From NCBI GenBank assembly GCA_035301265.1, contig DATGUP010000003.1, positions 490,428 through 554,427 of the forward strand: DNA of 64,000 nucleotides, in the 5' to 3' direction. How positions within the stretch are numbered: position 1 is the first letter of the stretch; every line of letters begins with the position of its first letter. The translations under genes and the position numbers were made by a program. Origin of the DNA: DATGUP01 sp035301265 (GTDB taxonomy: Bacteria > Bacillota > Bacilli > Bacillales > Amphibacillaceae). Shown one piece after another: positions 34,640 through 44,406 of this stretch. A model generated the notes under the pieces. The model was not told where the DNA came from, searched no databases, and saw nothing but the letters and a program-made list of their open reading frames with translations.

Positions 34640-34732
34640 CGGACAAAACCTCCTTTGATTTTAAATAGTTTTGCCACAAATGTGCATTTTTATTAAAATA
34701 AACAGCAGAATATTCAGGGGAGGGAACTTTCG

Positions 34733-35752
34733 TTGCGCCTTATACATTGGCCTTTTTTAAGTTTGTTCTTAACTTATATTGCAATGACATCAACTGTAAG
34801 TGCTAATCACACTGCCGTTGAGACTGAACATACACAATCAGAAATAAATTACGGTCAAAACGACACGGATGAACTACAGCCTATTTTCAAAGTTGAGAAT
34901 GGCGTGGGTGAAATGAAACGGGGCGGTTCGGTTAAGACAGATATTTTTGAACTTGAGTCGAATATAGCCAACACGAAAAATGCACAAGACAATGTAAATC
35001 CGAAAACCATTACGATTCCACATGACCAAGTGCATATACGCCAAGGTCCTTCAACAGATTATAAAATCAGTCATTATGTAGACAAAGGCACAACATTTAA
35101 AGTGACGGCTGAATCCAAAGATTGGTATGCGATTCAAAATGATGATATTTCGAAAGGTTATGTCTACAAACCTTTTATTGAGGAAACAACCCATACAACT
35201 GCAAATAGCCTTTCATCTAAAACGATCGTTATCGATGCTGGGCATGGCGGAAAAGATGCGGGAGCGATCGGCTCAGCTGGATCACTGGAAAAACATTTCA
35301 CCTTGCGCACATCCAGAGCTTTAGCCGAAAAGCTAGAGATGCTTGGCGCAAATCCAATATTGACACGCAATGGTGATGAATATATGACATTGAGCGGTCG
35401 AGCGAGCTTGTCCAACACATTGGAGACAGATGCGTTTATCAGCCTCCATTACAACAGTATGCCAGAGCTTCCCAATGCCCGGGGCATCAGCACATATTAT
35501 TACCATGATAACGACGAAAGGTTTGCATCATACATCCAGGAAGCGTTAGTTGTAGAAACAGAAGACCGGGATAGAAATGTGTCGTTCGGAAATTTTCAAG
35601 TTATTAGGCAAAATATGCAACCGGCTGTCCTCATCGAATTAGGATTTATCTCCAATCATAAAAGCGAAGAGCTCTTGCTTACAAATGCATATCAAAGCAA
35701 GCTTATCAACGGGATTATTAGTGGGTTAGAAAAATACTTTACTTCACAGTAA
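34733..35752 (+). CDS. yrvJ: Secreted N-acetylmuramoyl-L-alanine amidase (YrvJ-like)
   Basis: This zinc amidase cuts the bond between muramic acid and the peptide stem. The 339-residue product starts with TTG at 34733 and has a signal peptide ending near STVSA at residue 24. A polar linker and one SH3b-type domain (residues ~98-148) follow. The Amidase_3 domain has ligands in IDAGHGGKDAGAIG, SLEKHFTL, SLHYNS, and catalytic glutamate in LIELGFISN. B. subtilis YrvJ has several SH3 domains, so this version is shorter. It is a plus-strand single gene between hisS and dtd. Confidence 0.88.
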   Translation: MRLIHWPFLSLFLTYIAMTSTVSANHTAVETEHTQSEINYGQNDTDELQPIFKVENGVGEMKRGGSVKTDIFELESNIANTKNAQDNVNPKTITIPHDQVHIRQGPSTDYKISHYVDKGTTFKVTAESKDWYAIQNDDISKGYVYKPFIEETTHTTANSLSSKTIVIDAGHGGKDAGAIGSAGSLEKHFTLRTSRALAEKLEMLGANPILTRNGDEYMTLSGRASLSNTLETDAFISLHYNSMPELPNARGISTYYYHDNDERFASYIQEALVVETEDRDRNVSFGNFQVIRQNMQPAVLIELGFISNHKSEELLLTNAYQSKLINGIISGLEKYFTSQ

Positions 35753-35777
35753 AAAGAAGGCTCTTGTAAGCCTTCTA
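35750..35777. terminator. Terminator between yrvJ and dtd
   Basis: AGAAGGCT (35755-35762) pairs with AGCCTTCT (35769-35776). The T-run is on the minus strand, so it mainly ends the relA-dtd transcript; it may also stop yrvJ. Confidence 0.7.
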
Positions 35778-35781
35778 CCAC

Positions 35782-36228
35782 TTACCGATCTTTACTATCG
35801 ATGATCAATGTGACCGGTCCTGCATTTGTGAGACGAACGTCCATCATTTCACCAAACTGACCGGTCTCAACCGGCACATTATGCTGTTTCACGCGTTGAT
35901 TAAAATATTGATACAGTTCGTAAGCATAGTCAGGTTTTGCCGCTTGGAGAAAGTTTGGCCTCCTTCCTTTTTTTGTATCAGCATAAAGAGTGAACTGAGA
36001 AATGGATAAAATGGCTCCTTTAACATCTATCAGCGAACGGTTCATCTTTCCATTTTCGTCTTCAAATATTCGTAAGTTGACGATTTTGTTGACCAAATAA
36101 TCGACATCTTCTGTTGTATCATCATGAGTGACACCTAGAAGCACAACGAGCCCATGATCAATACGGCCGGTCGTTTGCTTCCGTACTGTGACACTGGCAG
36201 CTTTTGCACGTTGAATGACTGCTTTCAT
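35782..36228 (-). CDS. dtd: D-aminoacyl-tRNA deacylase
   Basis: DTD removes D-amino acids mistakenly charged to tRNA. The 148-residue product starts MKAVIQRAKAASVTV with the ATG at 36228 after GGAG. It shows the family motifs SQFTLYADTKKGRRP (near residue 79) and NAGPVTLIID (C-terminal Gly-Pro region). It lies 77 bases after relA, the conserved relA-dtd order, and ends before a terminator. Confidence 0.95.
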   Translation of the reverse strand: MKAVIQRAKAASVTVRKQTTGRIDHGLVVLLGVTHDDTTEDVDYLVNKIVNLRIFEDENGKMNRSLIDVKGAILSISQFTLYADTKKGRRPNFLQAAKPDYAYELYQYFNQRVKQHNVPVETGQFGEMMDVRLTNAGPVTLIIDSKDR

Positions 36229-36305
36229 GTTGATTGACTCCTTTTTTATTATGAATAAAAGATTTTTTGGATAAAATGCTATCACTGTCATGAAGCGCAC
36301 TTGAT

Positions 36306-38507
36306 TTATTGTAATGTGCGAGTCACAGTATAAATATCTTTAATTTGTTTAATCCGTTCAACAATTTTTCGCAAATGGTTTGTATTATGAATAAGAATGG
36401 TAATATGGATAAGAGCTCTTTTATTGCGATCAGATTTGCCATTCACTCGTATAATGTTTGTTTTCATTTCATTGACGGCCTGAAGAACTTCATTGAGCAA
36501 ACCGCGGCGATCATAACCGGAGATTTCCAAATCGACGTGGTACTGTCTTTGTTCGTTTTGCTCACGCTCCCATTTGACATCAAGGAGACGCTCTTTCGCT
36601 TCTGTCGATTGGATATTAGGACAGTCGGTGCGATGAACGGATACGCCTCTGCCTTTGGTAATATAACCGACGATCTTGTCACCTGGAACAGGATTACAAC
36701 ACTTAGACAGCCGAACGAGCAAATTATCAACGCCCTCAACTCGCACGCCAAAATCTTGTTTAGACAGTTTTTTATCTTCGACATCGCTTTTTATTTCTTC
36801 AATGGATTCTGACAAATCTTGCTCTTTTTCCCGTCGTTTGCGAATTTTATCTGTCAACCGTGTCGCAATCAACGCTGCCGTTATACCTTGATAGCCAACA
36901 GCGGCGTACATATCATCTGCGCTAGAAAAATTAAACTTTTCGTAGACACGCTGCAAGTTTTCTTCTGTCAACGCTTCTTTCGGATCGATGTTTAAAGCTC
37001 TTATTTCTTTCTCGACCCATTCTTTACCTTTTATAATATTTTCCTCACGGCGTTGTCTTTTGAAAAATTGCTTAATTTTGTTTTTTGCTTTCGATGTTTG
37101 CGTAATATTCAACCAGTCTTGAGACGGTCCGTATGAGTGTTTTGACGTCAACACTTCTACGATATCGCCGTTTTTTAAAGGATAATCGAGCGGCTCCATT
37201 TTTCCATTAATTTTCGCCCCGACGGTTTGATTCCCTATTTCAGTATGAATCCGATAGGCAAAATCAAGCGGCACCGATCCGGCAGGCAATTCAACGACAT
37301 CGCCTTTAGGGGTAAATACGTAGACCATATCGGAAAAAAGTTCAACTTTTAAAGATTCCATAAATTCCTGGGCATCATGGGCGTCGTTTTGCCATTCAAG
37401 AATTTCTTTAAACCATGTCAATTTTCGTTCAATTAATTTATTATTTTTGTTCAACTGTTTTCCTTCTTTGTATGCCCAATGCGCTGCAATCCCGTATTCA
37501 GCAATCTTATGCATTTCTTTTGTACGAATTTGTACCTCCAGCGGATCTCCTTTAGGGCCGATGACAGTCGTATGCAAGGATTGATAAAGATTCGGTTTAG
37601 GCATGGCTATATAATCTTTAAACCGGCCTGGCATCGGCTTCCAGCATGTATGGATGATTCCGAGTACAGCATAGCAATCTTTGATGCTATTGACAATCAC
37701 TCTTACCGCTAACAAATCATAAATTTCGTTAAATTGTTTATTCTGCTTCATCATTTTCCGGTAGATACTATATATGTGCTTAGGCCTGCCCGAAATACTC
37801 GCTTCAATATTTACATCATCCAGTTGTTTTTGTATTTTATCCATTACATCTTTTATATAACTTTCACGTTCGTCTCTTTTTTGTTTCATTAAATGGACGA
37901 TTCGATAATACTGTTGCGGGTTTAAGTAACGCAAAGCAATATCTTCTAACTCCCATTTGATTGTGGAAATGCCAAGCCGATGTGCTAAAGGCGCAAATAT
38001 CTCCAACGTTTCATTGGCAATTCGCCGTTGTTTTGCTGGTGGATGATGTTTCAAAGTGCGCATGTTATGCAGACGATCAGCTAGTTTGATCAAGATGACG
38101 CGGATATCCTTTGCCATGGCAACAAACATTTTTCGATGGTTTTCAGCCTGTATAGCCTCTTTCGATTTATATTTAATCTTGCCCAATTTGGTCACACCAT
38201 CGACAAGCATTGCTACTTCACGGTTGAACACTTCTTCCAGCTCATCTAAAGTGACATCTGTATCTTCTACAACATCATGCAAAAATCCGCTGGCAATTGT
38301 TTCGGGATCCATTTGCAAGTCGACGAGCATACCAGCAACCTGAACAGGGTGGATAATATATAATTCTCCAGATTTTCGATACTGTCCAGCATGGGCTTTT
38401 TCGGCAAATTCGTAAGCTCGATGCAGAAACAACGTATCATCTTTTTCCAGATACCCCTTCGCTTTGTTGATTACATCATCTATTGTTAACGTTTCATCTC
38501 TTCCCAT
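36306..38507 (-). CDS. relA: Bifunctional (p)ppGpp synthetase/hydrolase Rel
   Basis: Rel makes and degrades the starvation alarmone (p)ppGpp. The 733-residue product has the HD hydrolase domain (HDVVEDTDVT near residue 76, LIKLADRLHNMRT near residue 140). The synthetase domain has RVIVNSIKDCYAVLG and QSLHTTVIGPKG. A TGS domain (VYVFTPKGDVVELPAGS), a zinc-finger-like region (CCNPVPGDKIVGY) and a C-terminal ACT domain follow. Motifs of both activities are intact, so a bifunctional enzyme is expected. It is upstream of dtd. Confidence 0.97.
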   Translation of the reverse strand: MGRDETLTIDDVINKAKGYLEKDDTLFLHRAYEFAEKAHAGQYRKSGELYIIHPVQVAGMLVDLQMDPETIASGFLHDVVEDTDVTLDELEEVFNREVAMLVDGVTKLGKIKYKSKEAIQAENHRKMFVAMAKDIRVILIKLADRLHNMRTLKHHPPAKQRRIANETLEIFAPLAHRLGISTIKWELEDIALRYLNPQQYYRIVHLMKQKRDERESYIKDVMDKIQKQLDDVNIEASISGRPKHIYSIYRKMMKQNKQFNEIYDLLAVRVIVNSIKDCYAVLGIIHTCWKPMPGRFKDYIAMPKPNLYQSLHTTVIGPKGDPLEVQIRTKEMHKIAEYGIAAHWAYKEGKQLNKNNKLIERKLTWFKEILEWQNDAHDAQEFMESLKVELFSDMVYVFTPKGDVVELPAGSVPLDFAYRIHTEIGNQTVGAKINGKMEPLDYPLKNGDIVEVLTSKHSYGPSQDWLNITQTSKAKNKIKQFFKRQRREENIIKGKEWVEKEIRALNIDPKEALTEENLQRVYEKFNFSSADDMYAAVGYQGITAALIATRLTDKIRKRREKEQDLSESIEEIKSDVEDKKLSKQDFGVRVEGVDNLLVRLSKCCNPVPGDKIVGYITKGRGVSVHRTDCPNIQSTEAKERLLDVKWEREQNEQRQYHVDLEISGYDRRGLLNEVLQAVNEMKTNIIRVNGKSDRNKRALIHITILIHNTNHLRKIVERIKQIKDIYTVTRTLQ

Positions 38508-38648
38508 ATAATCACCTGTATTCGATGGATTAAATCATGACGCTCATTTCTTATTAGTATCGAAAATTTTCGGATAAATGTAAAGGAATAAACATCTCGA
38601 TTATACATATTATACAAACGCCCACTATTTTGCAAAAGCAAATAAACA

Positions 38649-38673
38649 GGTCTGACGATGGAATCGCCAGACC
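38649..38673 (-). terminator. Terminator of apt
   Basis: GGTCTGACGA (38649-38658) pairs with TCGCCAGACC (38664-38673) around 5 bases, with one mismatch. The T-run on the minus strand is weak. It lies in the apt-relA spacer. Confidence 0.5.
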
Positions 38674-38694
38674 CCCATTTGTGAACATGTTGGG

Positions 38695-39207
38695 TCAGTA
38701 GGTCATTAGCGAGAGAACATCATAACCTTTCAATCTCTCCATCCCATTTAAGTAGGATAGCTCAATTAAAAACGCACAGCCAACCACGATACCTCCAAGT
38801 TGCTCGACCAACTTTATACTTGCTTCGATCGTACCGCCTGTGGCAAGAAGGTCATCAGTAATGAGAACACGTTGGCCTGGTTTAATAGCATCTTTATGAA
38901 TTGTCAGTACATTTTTGCCATATTCTAACCCATAATCCACTTTAATCACTTCACGAGGCAACTTGCCCTCTTTCCTGACTGGTACAAAACCGACTTCTAG
39001 AGCATAGGAAACAGGACATCCGATGATAAACCCCCGTGCTTCCGGACCGACTACGATATCAATTTCTTTTTTGCGGGCAAACTGCACAATTTCATCAACG
39101 GCTGCTTTAAACACTTTTCCATTATCCATAAGTGGTGTAATATCTTTGAATTGGACGCCTTTTTGCGGCCAGTCTTCGACAATTTTAATATGTTGCTTAT
39201 AATCCAT
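38695..39207 (-). CDS. apt: Adenine phosphoribosyltransferase
   Basis: APT makes AMP from adenine and PRPP. The 170-residue product has the type I PRTase loop VLITDDLLATGGTIEA near residue 110, GPEARGFIIG near residue 57 and VPVRKEGKLP near residue 76. Length is standard. It overlaps recJ by 11 bases and precedes relA after a likely terminator, the common recJ-apt-relA order in Bacilli. The adenine released by MtnN is a natural substrate. Confidence 0.96.
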   Translation of the reverse strand: MDYKQHIKIVEDWPQKGVQFKDITPLMDNGKVFKAAVDEIVQFARKKEIDIVVGPEARGFIIGCPVSYALEVGFVPVRKEGKLPREVIKVDYGLEYGKNVLTIHKDAIKPGQRVLITDDLLATGGTIEASIKLVEQLGGIVVGCAFLIELSYLNGMERLKGYDVLSLMTY

Positions 39208-41515
39208 GGCTTACTTCCTCCTTGAGCGCCGGCGTATGTCCTACACAGTTTAAAAGGTAATTTTTTAGTTCGTTGTATGTTGAATAGTATAATGTTTTCT
39301 CTATTTCCGCCTGTTGCAGCCGTTGTTGATACAGTTTAGATTCTCGTAAATCTTTTTTACTGGGGCGTGGATTGATTTGGATGATACCATTATTTATTTT
39401 AACAAATTCTAATTCGAAAAACACCTTTGCCATAAACAGAACGCGTTCCTTCGACCACGACTTGACAGTCATGATTTTCTTCAGTTCTTTGTGCAAATCA
39501 AGTGTTCTACGTTTAAATAACAACGCATAAAACCATTTGAAATCATCCCTATCTGGAAAAGGTTTCATGTAGGCACCATCAGTCACTCGAAAACACATGT
39601 GAACATTCATCGGACGCACATGATGCATAATTTTTTTAAACACGGATAGATCGGGTGGTAAATCGATAACAAACAGTGTATCTGATTTTGGCATGCTGCT
39701 TGGTTCCATGGCATAAGAAACAAATGTCGTTCGTACAGGCAGGGGATTGATGGGTTCATTTCCGAGAATTAATCCTCTCTCGTTTTCATGAATAAAGTTT
39801 GTAAAATCAACCACTTTCTTTCCGCGATGATCAAATAGTTGCCATTCGTCAATCTTTAAATCGTGCATAACAATTTGGACGATTCTGTTACCGTTCCATT
39901 CATTTATGTTTAACTCACCAACGATGGATACGTTTGTTTGTTTGGTAATGAATGGATATAAATGGCCCATGCCAAATCCTATCGCTTCTAAAACGGTTTG
40001 ATCTTTTTTAAACTTCAATTTCAAATGTTTATTTTGACTGCCAATCTGCCTTGTTTCCGATGGAATGTCTTTCAAGTGGAAAATCGGTCTTGGGTTTTTG
40101 ATACCAAATGGCGCTAGACGCTCGATGTCATCTGCTAGTTTTTCATCTAGATCAGTAACGGAAACAGTTTGACAAATATCGATCTCCTGCCTCAATTCAT
40201 CCGGTGTTAATTCTTCCATAATCATTAAATCCAGCTCGTCTCGAACCTTTTCAATATTGTCCAGCGGCAGCGTCATCCCGGCTGCTTGGGAATGGCCACC
40301 GAAACGATTAAAAAGATGTCGGATGCGCATGCCACTTTCAAATATATTAAACGATGGGATGCTACGTGCCGATCCTTTTGCTTCTTGAAGATCCTCTTTT
40401 ATGGTAAGAACAATAGCCGGACGGTCATATTCGCGGACAAGTTGAGATGCAACAATTCCAAGGACCCCTTCATTCCAACCTTTCTTAGCAACAACGATAA
40501 CCCCTCGATCCTTATCCACCATTTGTTCTGCTTCTTTCACAATTTGTTTAACAAGCCGCTGGCGCTTTTCATTCAATGCCTGTATCATCTCTGCCATTTG
40601 TTCTGCTTTATTTTCATCTTCGGTCATTAATAGGTCGACAGCCAGATCAGCGTCCTGCAATCGACCAACAGCATTGATTCGCGGGGCGATTAAAAAACCG
40701 ACGTCTTTTTCCGTCGTATGTCCATCAATACGGCAAACACGTTTTAAAGCTTTTAAACCTGGGCGTTCAGTTTTTGTTAATGTTTTTAATCCATGATAGG
40801 TTAATATTCTGTTTTCGCCAACAAGCGGAACGAGGTCGGCGATTGTTCCAATGGCAACTAAATCGAGTAAATGGTGTGGAAAATAACCAAGCAGATATTC
40901 AGCAAATTTAAATGCTACACCTACACCTGCCAATTCTTGAAATGGATAGGCTGGTGAAGATTTTGGGTGGACAATCGCAAAAGCATCTGGAAGTGTCTCC
41001 TGTACTTCATGGTGATCCGTAATAATAACATCAAGGCCGTGTTGATTGGCCCACATCACTTCATCAACGGCACCAATACCTGTATCGACGGTTATGATCA
41101 ATGTGAATCCAGCTTCATATGCTTTGCGGAAGGCGGATTCGTTAGGTCCATATCCTTCGCTAAACCGGTTTGGTATGTAATAATCACAATCAGCTCCTAA
41201 CTCTTTCAATGTATGCAATAAAACAGCTGTTGAACAAATTCCATCTGCATCATAATCTCCAAATATAAGGATTTTTTCATGATGTTCAATAGCATCGTAT
41301 ACTCGCTCTTTTGCTTTTTCAATCGTTGCCAGATTAGCAGGGGAGTTTAAATCAGCTAAATCTGGCGATAAAAACTTTTTTATATCGGCTGGTTCTGTCA
41401 CACCACGTTGCGCTAAAAGTCTCATGATCATCGGCGATATATGCATACCATCATTCATCGATTGCGGTATCGTTGGTTCGTCTAAAAAGTTCCATTTCAT
41501 TTTACTCTGTAACAT
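39197..41515 (-). CDS. recJ: Single-stranded-DNA exonuclease RecJ
   Basis: RecJ degrades single-stranded DNA 5' to 3' in recombination and repair. The 772-residue product has DHH motifs (LIFGDYDADGICSTAVLLHTL near residue 80, ITDHHE near residue 160), the DHHA1 domain with FGGHSQAAGMTLP, and an OB domain. The C-terminal extension of about 200 residues is typical of Bacilli. I place the start at the ATG at 41515, after AGGGGTGA. A frame 21 codons longer lacks a ribosome site. Confidence 0.95.
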   Translation of the reverse strand: MLQSKMKWNFLDEPTIPQSMNDGMHISPMIMRLLAQRGVTEPADIKKFLSPDLADLNSPANLATIEKAKERVYDAIEHHEKILIFGDYDADGICSTAVLLHTLKELGADCDYYIPNRFSEGYGPNESAFRKAYEAGFTLIITVDTGIGAVDEVMWANQHGLDVIITDHHEVQETLPDAFAIVHPKSSPAYPFQELAGVGVAFKFAEYLLGYFPHHLLDLVAIGTIADLVPLVGENRILTYHGLKTLTKTERPGLKALKRVCRIDGHTTEKDVGFLIAPRINAVGRLQDADLAVDLLMTEDENKAEQMAEMIQALNEKRQRLVKQIVKEAEQMVDKDRGVIVVAKKGWNEGVLGIVASQLVREYDRPAIVLTIKEDLQEAKGSARSIPSFNIFESGMRIRHLFNRFGGHSQAAGMTLPLDNIEKVRDELDLMIMEELTPDELRQEIDICQTVSVTDLDEKLADDIERLAPFGIKNPRPIFHLKDIPSETRQIGSQNKHLKLKFKKDQTVLEAIGFGMGHLYPFITKQTNVSIVGELNINEWNGNRIVQIVMHDLKIDEWQLFDHRGKKVVDFTNFIHENERGLILGNEPINPLPVRTTFVSYAMEPSSMPKSDTLFVIDLPPDLSVFKKIMHHVRPMNVHMCFRVTDGAYMKPFPDRDDFKWFYALLFKRRTLDLHKELKKIMTVKSWSKERVLFMAKVFFELEFVKINNGIIQINPRPSKKDLRESKLYQQRLQQAEIEKTLYYSTYNELKNYLLNCVGHTPALKEEVSHGL

Positions 41516-41649
41516 ACATTCACCCCTGACCCATTCATTATACAAGAGGTCATTACAGGTCGCAATGTATGGATACATGAGCCAGATCGCTTTTCTTTAC
41601 GTTTATTCCAATTAAAACAAAAGATGCTCTCTTTCTCATTGTCAGAAAA

Positions 41650-41685
41650 TATAAACGTATCCCTTGCCGATAGACAGCAAGGGAT
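41650..41685 (-). terminator. Hairpin after secDF
   Basis: ATCCCTTGC (41659-41667) pairs with GCAAGGGAT (41677-41685) around 9 bases. On the minus strand it follows the secDF stop by 14 bases, with a loose T-rich tract. It may be a terminator. Confidence 0.6.
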
Positions 41686-41698
41686 CGTGCATACACAT

Positions 41699-43960
41699 TT
41701 ATACTTGCGGTCCTTCCACACGTTTTTTCTTCGTGAAGTTCACCGGTTTTTTCTTAATCGTTCTACCGCGCCATACAAGCCATAGGAGCGCTGCAAGGAA
41801 CAGGGACGAATATGTTCCAACGATTAATCCGATGGTAAGCGCGATAGCAAAACCCGTAATGGATTGTGCACCAAGGAATAAAAAGGCCAAGACCGCAACC
41901 AAAGTCGTTATCGATGTATTGATGCTTCTTGTAAATGTTTGCAACAAACTTCTGTTGACGATAGCAGCAAGCTCTTTAAAAGTTTTAACCCGTTTTTTCT
42001 TACGCACGTTTTCTCGAATCCGATCAAACACCACAATTGTATCGTTGATCGAATAGCCGACAATGGTTAAAATGGCTGCAACGATCGTCACATCGAATTC
42101 CATTTGTGTGATGCTGAAGACAACTACCATGAAAAAGGCATCATGTAGTAATGCAAGAAGCGCCGTTAATGCAAAATAAAATTCAAAACGGAAAGTGACA
42201 TAGATTATCATAAAAACTGAAGCTATCGCAACGGCATAGATCGCATTTTTGACCAGTTCTTGTCCCACTATTGGTGAAACAACACTCACACTTGGCTCGT
42301 TGCCATACTGATCGCTAAAGTAATTTTTAATTTCGGCTATTTTATCTTCCGGTAGTACAGTATCAAAACGAGCGGTCGCTCTATCGTTTTCATCTCCCGA
42401 AATAACAATCGATGTTGTTTCGAGATCAAGATCGTCTAAACTTTCCTCAATCACATTGGTTGTCAATGTTTCATCTGCTATGATTTCAATACGGGAACCA
42501 GCGGTAAAATCAATCCCTGGGTTCAGCTGAAACAAAGCGATGGATACGACGCCGAGTAAAACCATGATTGATGATACAACAAAAAATTTTTTTCGGTGAC
42601 CTACAATATTGACATAGCGATTAAAAAATGTTGGCTCCACATCGTCTTTTGATTGTGCAATATCCTGGATCTCGGCTTGTTTGACTCCGAACCAACCAGG
42701 ACGACGGTTGAGTACTCGGCTTTTCACCCAAAGCCCTAACAACAACCGAGTTCCATATACAGCCGTCACAAACGAGACAAGAATACTGACGATGAGCATC
42801 GTCGCAAATCCCTTAACAGAGCTAGTTCCAAAAATGAACAAAACCACTGCCGCCAGAAGCGTTGTAATATTTGCATCGAATATGGTCATTAATGAATTTT
42901 TCGTTCCAGCCCTAAATGCTGCCATTATTGATTTACCGGCTCTGATTTCTTCCTTAATCCGTTCAAATGTGATGACGTTTGCGTCCACTGCCATCCCCAC
43001 ACCTAAAATAAGCGCCGCGATGCCGGGTAATGTCAGTACGCCATTCATTAAATTAAAGACAACTAAAATCAGATAAATATATATCGCTAAATTAACAGCC
43101 GCAATGACCCCGGGAAAACGGTAAACAGCCAGCATGAATAAAAAGCCAAGGCCAATCCCAACGATACCTGCAAAAACCGTTTTATTCAACGCCTGCTCTC
43201 CGAATTGTGCACCAACGGAATTGGAATAGAGTTCGGTCATATTGACAGGGAGGGATCCGGCATTTAAAATATCAGCCAAATATTTAGCTTCATCAACTGT
43301 AAACGGGGGACCATTAATTTGGACATCAGTTGTATTTAACGTTTTTTCAACAGCTGGATCTGAAACAAATTTAGAATCAGTTTTTCCGACTTCTTTAGCG
43401 TAGCTATCCCCTTCTTCAAAATCCATCCAGATGACCAACCGATTGTCCGGCGGTGTTTTTTGTTTTATTTCAGACGTCACTTCAGCAAATTTGGACGCAT
43501 CTTTCAGTTTCAATGTAACAACGGGCTCATTTGTTGTTGGATCGAAATCCTGTTTGGCACTTCCCTCTTTGATATCCGTTCCGTCAAGCAGTTTGTTGTC
43601 GTCGACATCGCGGAAGGAAAGGCGTGCAGATGTCCCAATCATCTCCCGTGCTTCTTCTTGATCTTCTATCCCAGCCAACTGAACGCGTATACGGTCCTCG
43701 CCTTCGATATCAATATTTGCTTCGCTAATGCCTAGACGATCAACCCGATCATTTAATGTCTGAACAGTCGATTCCAACAGATCTCGTGTTAACTCTTGCT
43801 CTGTATCAGCGGGTTCAACTTCATACAAAATTTCAAATCCGCCTTGGAGGTCCAAGCCAAGATTGATGTTTTTTATGATGTTGGTCACGGTCATTCCGGC
43901 TAATCCTGCAAACAGGATGACAATTAAGAAAAAGGCGATGATTTTACTTCGTGTTTTCAT
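41699..43960 (-). CDS. secDF: Fused protein translocase subunit SecDF
   Basis: SecDF uses proton flow to pull secreted proteins across the membrane with SecYEG. The 753-residue product is a natural SecD-SecF fusion, as in Bacillus. The SecD half starts with one membrane segment and LGLDLQGGFEILYEV near residue 34, followed by the P1 region and five membrane segments with GVGMAVDANVITFERIKEE. The SecF half begins near residue 450 and contains NPGIDFTAGSRIEI and VGYSINDTIVVFDRIRENV. It has two six-segment bundles, like RND transporters. Confidence 0.96.
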   Translation of the reverse strand: MKTRSKIIAFFLIVILFAGLAGMTVTNIIKNINLGLDLQGGFEILYEVEPADTEQELTRDLLESTVQTLNDRVDRLGISEANIDIEGEDRIRVQLAGIEDQEEAREMIGTSARLSFRDVDDNKLLDGTDIKEGSAKQDFDPTTNEPVVTLKLKDASKFAEVTSEIKQKTPPDNRLVIWMDFEEGDSYAKEVGKTDSKFVSDPAVEKTLNTTDVQINGPPFTVDEAKYLADILNAGSLPVNMTELYSNSVGAQFGEQALNKTVFAGIVGIGLGFLFMLAVYRFPGVIAAVNLAIYIYLILVVFNLMNGVLTLPGIAALILGVGMAVDANVITFERIKEEIRAGKSIMAAFRAGTKNSLMTIFDANITTLLAAVVLFIFGTSSVKGFATMLIVSILVSFVTAVYGTRLLLGLWVKSRVLNRRPGWFGVKQAEIQDIAQSKDDVEPTFFNRYVNIVGHRKKFFVVSSIMVLLGVVSIALFQLNPGIDFTAGSRIEIIADETLTTNVIEESLDDLDLETTSIVISGDENDRATARFDTVLPEDKIAEIKNYFSDQYGNEPSVSVVSPIVGQELVKNAIYAVAIASVFMIIYVTFRFEFYFALTALLALLHDAFFMVVVFSITQMEFDVTIVAAILTIVGYSINDTIVVFDRIRENVRKKKRVKTFKELAAIVNRSLLQTFTRSINTSITTLVAVLAFLFLGAQSITGFAIALTIGLIVGTYSSLFLAALLWLVWRGRTIKKKPVNFTKKKRVEGPQV

Positions 43961-44008
43961 TTTCTACTGCCTCCCTTGCTGTTTCGCGGGCGTGTCATAT
44001 CAATCTAT

Positions 44009-44299
44009 TTATTCTTCATCCTTTGTCAATGCTGCAATCGATGCCATCAAGTCATCATCCTGGTGGGCTGTGGACGCCAAATAGCTCATATACTCAGCCG
44101 TCCCGAGATGAAAGATATCTTGGACTATTTCATATAAATGTTTTGAAGGATTACCTTTCCAAACTTTTTGAACAAGACAATTCCAAATATCTTCTTCTGT
44201 TACTTGAGGATACCCTAATGAATGAAACTCACTGACTTTACACGAAAGCGCCGGCTGTACATCTGTTTTCCAGTCTAACGCCCTCTTCAATCTTTCCAA
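44009..44299 (-). CDS. comN: Post-transcriptional regulator ComN
   Basis: ComN in B. subtilis controls comE mRNA and localises to the division site with DivIVA. The 96-residue product contains the family signature WKTDVQPALSCKVSEFHSLGY near residue 10 and HLYEIVQDIFHL near residue 55. I place the start at TTG 44299, five bases after GGGGGGAG. A TTG five codons further upstream overlaps that site. It sits 48 bases before secDF and would act on the comE operon present at 1535-5022. Confidence 0.87.
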   Translation of the reverse strand: MERLKRALDWKTDVQPALSCKVSEFHSLGYPQVTEEDIWNCLVQKVWKGNPSKHLYEIVQDIFHLGTAEYMSYLASTAHQDDDLMASIAALTKDEE

Positions 44300-44330
44300 C
44301 GCCGCTCCCCCCAACTCGTCTTGCAGCTTG

Positions 44331-44360
44331 TCATGCTTCGTCCACTCAGATGCATATATA
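44331..44360 (+). promoter_or_regulatory. Possible sigma-E promoter of spoVB
   Basis: TCATGCT at 44331-44337, a 15-base spacer and CATATATA at 44353-44360 resemble the sigma-E pattern (about 5 of 7 and 6 of 8 matches). spoVB is sigma-E dependent in B. subtilis. The call rests on moderate similarity. Confidence 0.35.
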
Positions 44361-44406
44361 TCATTGTATATGAAAATTTATTTTTTGAGAAGGTAGGTCG
44401 CGCACA